Shown piece by piece: positions 53,983-57,265 of a DNA stretch of 57,265 nt (its first letter is position 1; each line of letters starts with the position of its first letter). The stretch is from an uncultured Bacteroidales bacterium (GTDB lineage Bacteria > Bacteroidota > Bacteroidia > Bacteroidales > P3): positions 1 to 57,265 of the forward strand of contig CAJOFL010000012.1 of NCBI GenBank assembly GCA_905233895.1. The letters run 5' to 3'. The notes below the pieces were generated by a model, which saw only the letters and a program-made list of their open reading frames with translations, ran no database searches and had not been told where the DNA came from. A program made the position numbers and the translations under genes.

Positions 53983-54585
53983 ATGCTATTACCTTATTAT
54001 AAAATAGGAGTGGCGGAAGCCGGATGTGATGAAGCTGGACGTGGATGTCTGGCAGGGCCTGTTTATGCCGCAGCGGTTATTTTACCTCCTGATTTTCATA
54101 ATGAGTTGCTGAATGATTCCAAACAACTCACTGAACATCAGCGCTATCAACTACGTCCTATCATCAAAAAAGAGGCTGTGGCATGGGCAGTGGGCATTGT
54201 GAGTGCTGAAGAAATTGACAAGATTAATATCCTGAATGCCTCATTCCTCGCCATGCATCGGGCATTGGATCAACTTAAAGTGAGGCCAGAGCATATCATC
54301 GTGGATGGCAACCGTTTCAAGCCTTATCACGACACACCGCATGTGACGATAGTAAAAGGAGATGGCAAATACCTCTCCATCGCTGCCGCCTCCATTCTTG
54401 CCAAAACCTATCGCGACGACTATATGAATGCCATAGATGCAGAGTATCCTGTTTATGGATGGAAGAAAAACAAGGGGTATCCAACGAAAGCACATCGTGC
54501 AGCCTTGGCACAATACGGCCCTTCACCCCATCACCGCATGTCATACAATCTATTTGGCGACGGACAATTAACATTAGATTTTTAA
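53983..54585 (+). CDS. rnhB: Ribonuclease HII
   Basis: 200 residues. The catalytic DEDD set is visible in [22 protein letters not shown] (Asp-Glu), IIVDGNRF (Asp) and the later TYRDDYM (Asp). [17 protein letters not shown] and [18 protein letters not shown] are family blocks. It removes ribonucleotides and RNA from RNA-DNA hybrids. Monocistronic between a hairpin and the next promoter. Confidence 0.96.
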   Translation: MLLPYYKIGVAEAGCDEAGRGCLAGPVYAAAVILPPDFHNELLNDSKQLTEHQRYQLRPIIKKEAVAWAVGIVSAEEIDKINILNASFLAMHRALDQLKVRPEHIIVDGNRFKPYHDTPHVTIVKGDGKYLSIAAASILAKTYRDDYMNAIDAEYPVYGWKKNKGYPTKAHRAALAQYGPSPHHRMSYNLFGDGQLTLDF

Positions 54586-54625
54586 AATTTTTCTCATTTT
54601 TGTATGGATATTTAAAACTAATATC

Positions 54626-54633
54626 TATCTTTG
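54626..54633 (+). promoter_or_regulatory. -7 box of the fimbrial-type lipoprotein pair
   Basis: TATCTTTG followed by CG, 56 bp before the ATG at 54690. Confidence 0.65.
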
Positions 54634-54689
54634 CGCCGGTTTTTTGCACAGACAACAAGAAACATACATTACTATTATAAAATATATTT

Positions 54690-55565
54690 ATGAAAACTAA
54701 AAATCTTAAGGGGCATTTCGCATGCCTGATGATGGTCTTAGCCATCACTTCATGTTCGCAAGAACTAGTCGTTAACGAAGAAGTTGGCCTCGCCACACTT
54801 ACCTTCAATGTTTCCCCGTATGAAAAGACACCGATGGATGCTTCTACTCGTGCAGTAGCAGCTAAGGATGCCGTATCAAGGATTTCTTTGGCTCTTTTCA
54901 AAGATGGAAATGCGGTAATCAGTCGAAACCAAACCTATGGTGGAAGCAGTGACACCAGCTTCGGTACCATGGAAATGACCGTTTCCTTTGGCACTTACCA
55001 GCTTGTGGTTGTGGGACATAAAGGCTCTGCCGATGCCACCATCACCTCTCCTACCAACATCACTTTCGCGAATAACGAACTTAGTGATACCTTTTATTAT
55101 TATGCAACCATTACGGTGACAAAGGATAGTGATAAAAACCTTTCCATCGTGTTGCAGCATGCGGTGGCTAGGTTTAGGCTTGTTACACAAGATGTTTTCC
55201 CATCAAACATCGACAAACTATCCTTCACCATTGAAGGCGGTGGTACTGCCTTGGATGCTACAACAGGTACTGCTGTTGCCACTGCCAGTCAGACAAAAGT
55301 CTATACGGTGTCTTCTTATGCGGGGAAGGAAGTGCCTTTTGTCCAAGTATATAGCATCCTGAACTCGGCTAATGAAGAACAACTGACCATCACGGCCACT
55401 GCCACAGATGTCAATGGTAATATCATCGCATCTCAGACTTTCCAAAATGTGCCGATGCAACGAGGCTATAGTACCACTTACAAGGGCTATTTCTTTGCCA
55501 ACAATGGTACTTGGAACATCACCGTAGATGATGCTTATACAGAAAAAGATGAATACAACTTCTAA
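54690..55565 (+). CDS. FimB/Mfa2-like (fimbrillin-family) lipoprotein, first of a pair
   Basis: 291 residues. Lipobox AITSC (Cys22), then DASTRAV, a beta-sandwich domain with ISLALFKDGNAV, FGTMEMTVSFGTYQLVVVGHKG, TDSDKN-like and LSIVLQHAVARFRLVTQD. A second beta domain ends FQNVPMQRGYSTTYKGYFF. This order matches Bacteroidales fimbrillin anchor and shaft proteins. It is 14 bp before a homologous gene. Which part (anchor, tip or non-fimbrial) cannot be told. Confidence 0.78.
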   Translation: MKTKNLKGHFACLMMVLAITSCSQELVVNEEVGLATLTFNVSPYEKTPMDASTRAVAAKDAVSRISLALFKDGNAVISRNQTYGGSSDTSFGTMEMTVSFGTYQLVVVGHKGSADATITSPTNITFANNELSDTFYYYATITVTKDSDKNLSIVLQHAVARFRLVTQDVFPSNIDKLSFTIEGGGTALDATTGTAVATASQTKVYTVSSYAGKEVPFVQVYSILNSANEEQLTITATATDVNGNIIASQTFQNVPMQRGYSTTYKGYFFANNGTWNITVDDAYTEKDEYNF

Positions 55566-55579
55566 AAAAACACGATAAA

Positions 55580-56458
55580 ATGAAATCAAAACTATTTATA
55601 GGCCTAGTGATGGGCCTGATGACCATGATAGGCATTATTGCCTGTGTGAACACCATTTCTATGGAAGACGAGACAGAAACCAATATAGAGGGAAGTGAAG
55701 GCAAGAACATCACTTTCCAGATCACCGCATTGGAACAGATTTCGGTAGATGCCACTACACGTGCAGAAGTGCCCATCAGCGAACTCTGCACCAACATCAA
55801 TCTGGCACTCTATCAAGGTAATTCCCGTGTGCAGAAGATTGATCAAGATGTCGACGACAATCATTTTGGCACCATTTCTGCTCGATTGCCGTATGGGAGC
55901 TACACTTTAGTTTGCCTGGCTCACAGCAGTGAGGGAAATGCCACAACTACCAATCCAGAGAAAATCACTTTCCCCAGCAGCTACATCACCGATACGTTCT
56001 TGTATTGTGCCGACATTGAAGTGAGTGAAGACTCTGAGACCATTCAACACATTTCCTTACGTCGTGTAGTGGCGAAGTTTGAGTTGGACATCACCGACAA
56101 CATTCCAGAAGAAGTTACCCAACTGCAAATCAAGTATTACGGTGGCAGTTCTTCTCTGAATGCACGCACAGGAGCAGGAATGACACACTCGAATCAACAC
56201 GAGGAATTTGAGAATCTTTCACACAATGGTGAGAGCATCTTTGGGGTTTACTCGTTCCTTTTTGAAGAAGAAGGTAGTTTCAAGTTCACCATCGTGGCTT
56301 ACGACGAAGAAGGTGAGGAGGTCTTTTCAAGAGTGTTTGAAAATGTGCCGATGAAACGCAATAACATTACCCGTTACAGAGGCAAGCTCTTTGGGAAAGG
56401 CGTCAATGGTACTATTACCGCTGATAGTACGTGGACACATACGCATCATAATTTCTAA
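55580..56458 (+). CDS. FimB/Mfa2-like (fimbrillin-family) lipoprotein, second of a pair
   Basis: 292 residues, paralogous to the preceding gene along its length. DATTRAE, INLALYQGNSRV, FGTISARLPYGSYTLVCLAHSS, ISLRRVVAKFELDITD and FENVPMKRNNITRYRGKLF correspond in order. The lipobox is less standard (GIIAC, Cys22). The tail is His/Thr-rich (TWTHTHHNF). A tandem duplication with strong divergence is likely. Confidence 0.78.
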   Translation: MKSKLFIGLVMGLMTMIGIIACVNTISMEDETETNIEGSEGKNITFQITALEQISVDATTRAEVPISELCTNINLALYQGNSRVQKIDQDVDDNHFGTISARLPYGSYTLVCLAHSSEGNATTTNPEKITFPSSYITDTFLYCADIEVSEDSETIQHISLRRVVAKFELDITDNIPEEVTQLQIKYYGGSSSLNARTGAGMTHSNQHEEFENLSHNGESIFGVYSFLFEEEGSFKFTIVAYDEEGEEVFSRVFENVPMKRNNITRYRGKLFGKGVNGTITADSTWTHTHHNF

Positions 56459-56509
56459 CCATACATTTAAATAAATGACATTTCCTTTGCAAATTATCAT
56501 TGAATCGTT

Positions 56510-56517
56510 TATTTTTG
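56510..56517 (+). promoter_or_regulatory. -7 box of the carboxylesterase gene
   Basis: TATTTTTG followed by TC, 41 bp before the chosen ATG. Confidence 0.5.
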
Positions 56518-56558
56518 TCAACGTTAAGAAGCAAATGAATCCATTAACTATTAATCTA

Positions 56559-57265
56559 ATGCGTATGAGTAAGAAATCTCTTTTCTTGAAAGGAGCATCC
56601 ATGCTGTGTATTGGTGCTTCCCTGTTACTGATGTCTGCTTGCAACGGTGCACAAAAAGAAGCTACCGTAAATGAAGCTGACGAACAGCAAATCTACATCG
56701 GCGACAACATCGCTGTAGCTCAGACCCAGTATGGTAAAGTACGTGGCTTCATCCAGCGTGGTGTTTACACTTACCTGGGTATTCGCTATGGTGCTGATAC
56801 CAGTGGTGAAAACCGTTTCATGCCAGCTAAGGCTCCAGAACCTTGGGATGACATCAAGGATGCTGTAGTTTATGGCAATTGTGCTCCACAGAATGATCCT
56901 AACTATGCTAACAACCGTGGCGTATGGCGCGATCACTGGAACTATGGTAACCTTAGTGAGGACTGTCTTTTCTTGAACGTTTGGACTCCAAATACTGATA
57001 ACGCCAAACGCCCAGTATTGGTTTGGTTCCATGGCGGTGGCTATGCTGCTGGTAACGGCATCGAGCAAGATGGCTACAACGGTGAGAACATGGCCAAGAA
57101 GGGCGATGTGGTATTCGTATCTGTAAACCACCGTCTGAATGCCTTTGGTTTCAGCGACTTCTCTGGCGTTGATCCTAAGTATTTCGAAAGTGGCAACGTA
57201 GGTACCACAGATATGGTAGCTGCCCTGAAGTGGGTGCACAACAACATTGCCAACTTCGGTGGCGA
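56559..57265 (+). CDS. Type-B carboxylesterase lipoprotein (3' truncated by the window edge)
   Basis: The first 235 codons are present. Lipoprotein signal with lipobox LMSAC, then the alpha/beta-hydrolase N-terminal part: VAQTQYGKVRGF, YLGIRYG, LSEDCLFLNVWTP (type-B signature 2) and VLVWFHGGGYAAGNG (oxyanion hole). It ends at WVHNNIANFGG, just before the expected nucleophile GESAGG, so the Ser cannot be checked. In-frame ATGs at 56535, 56559 and 56565 are all possible; 56559 gives a normal signal peptide. Substrate unknown. Confidence 0.85.
   Translation, partial: MRMSKKSLFLKGASMLCIGASLLLMSACNGAQKEATVNEADEQQIYIGDNIAVAQTQYGKVRGFIQRGVYTYLGIRYGADTSGENRFMPAKAPEPWDDIKDAVVYGNCAPQNDPNYANNRGVWRDHWNYGNLSEDCLFLNVWTPNTDNAKRPVLVWFHGGGYAAGNGIEQDGYNGENMAKKGDVVFVSVNHRLNAFGFSDFSGVDPKYFESGNVGTTDMVAALKWVHNNIANFGG

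Overview
The window looks like a chromosomal contig from an anaerobic gut-type Bacteroidales bacterium. About twenty intergenic regions carry the Bacteroidetes -7 promoter box TAnnTTTG (usually TATCTTTGCA). Start codons are preceded by A-rich stretches rather than Shine-Dalgarno sites. The families also fit: PPi-type phosphofructokinase, pyruvate phosphate dikinase, PEP carboxykinase, butyrate kinase, DUF6266, DUF6922/AbiEii, a LRR_5 (BspA-like) surface protein and FimB/Mfa2-like lipoproteins. I cannot place it below order level from sequence alone. Both ends cut genes: rho at the left, a type-B carboxylesterase at the right.

Layout. 1-6.5 kb: tightly packed rightward genes (rho, threonine aldolase, folE, rmuC, a LolA-like carrier, tsaB, an ABC permease), ending in a terminator and a convergent tRNA-Arg. 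6.7-11.0 kb: leftward GT2 glycosyltransferase, ECF sigma factor, beta-barrel protein and GNAT genes, plus a TerC membrane protein. 11.06-15.6 kb: a split chromate transporter, then overlapping pfp, envC-like and lpxH genes. 15.6-19.2 kb: a leftward operon buk, FKBP, aroC, lipoprotein. 19.6-21.0 kb: a YfcC carrier. 21.07-28.8 kb: an AT-richer accessory island interrupted by a core-like M28 peptidase and glsB. It holds a DUF3791/DUF3990/DUF3791 module, a long structured-RNA candidate, an unrecognised three-gene cluster with a PD-(D/E)XK-like protein, an AbiE-type toxin-antitoxin pair, and a macro-like plus nuclease-like pair. 28.9-32.2 kb: a leftward operon gapA, fabG, btuF-like, FKBP. 32.3-43.1 kb: mtgA, xerD, ppdK, pckA, a LRR protein and a frameshifted gcvP. 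43.2-50.4 kb: clpC, a DUF6266 gene, a tandem CsgG-like lipoprotein-type gene, prfB, a 63-bp repeat array and the SRP RNA gene. 50.4-57.3 kb: priA, a porin-like protein, tRNA-Ser, rnhB, two fimbrial-type lipoproteins and a carboxylesterase.

The core genes describe PPi-linked glycolysis and gluconeogenesis (pfp, gapA, ppdK, pckA), cell-envelope building (mtgA, envC-like, lpxH, lolA-like, GT2), and translation and secretion support (prfB, tsaB, ffs, two tRNAs).

Three things stand out beyond gene content. First, short tandem tracts of period 7 or 8 recur just before start codons and also inside aroC, the yfcC-like gene and the btuF-like gene; a 63-bp array before prfB contains related octamers. 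Second, a dispersed element built on an iterated 11-bp word occurs three times, before pfp, in the buk/yfcC divergent region and before ppdK. Third, base and codon use change abruptly inside priA near 51.3-51.45 kb, so the right-hand 6 kb may be recombined DNA or an assembly join.
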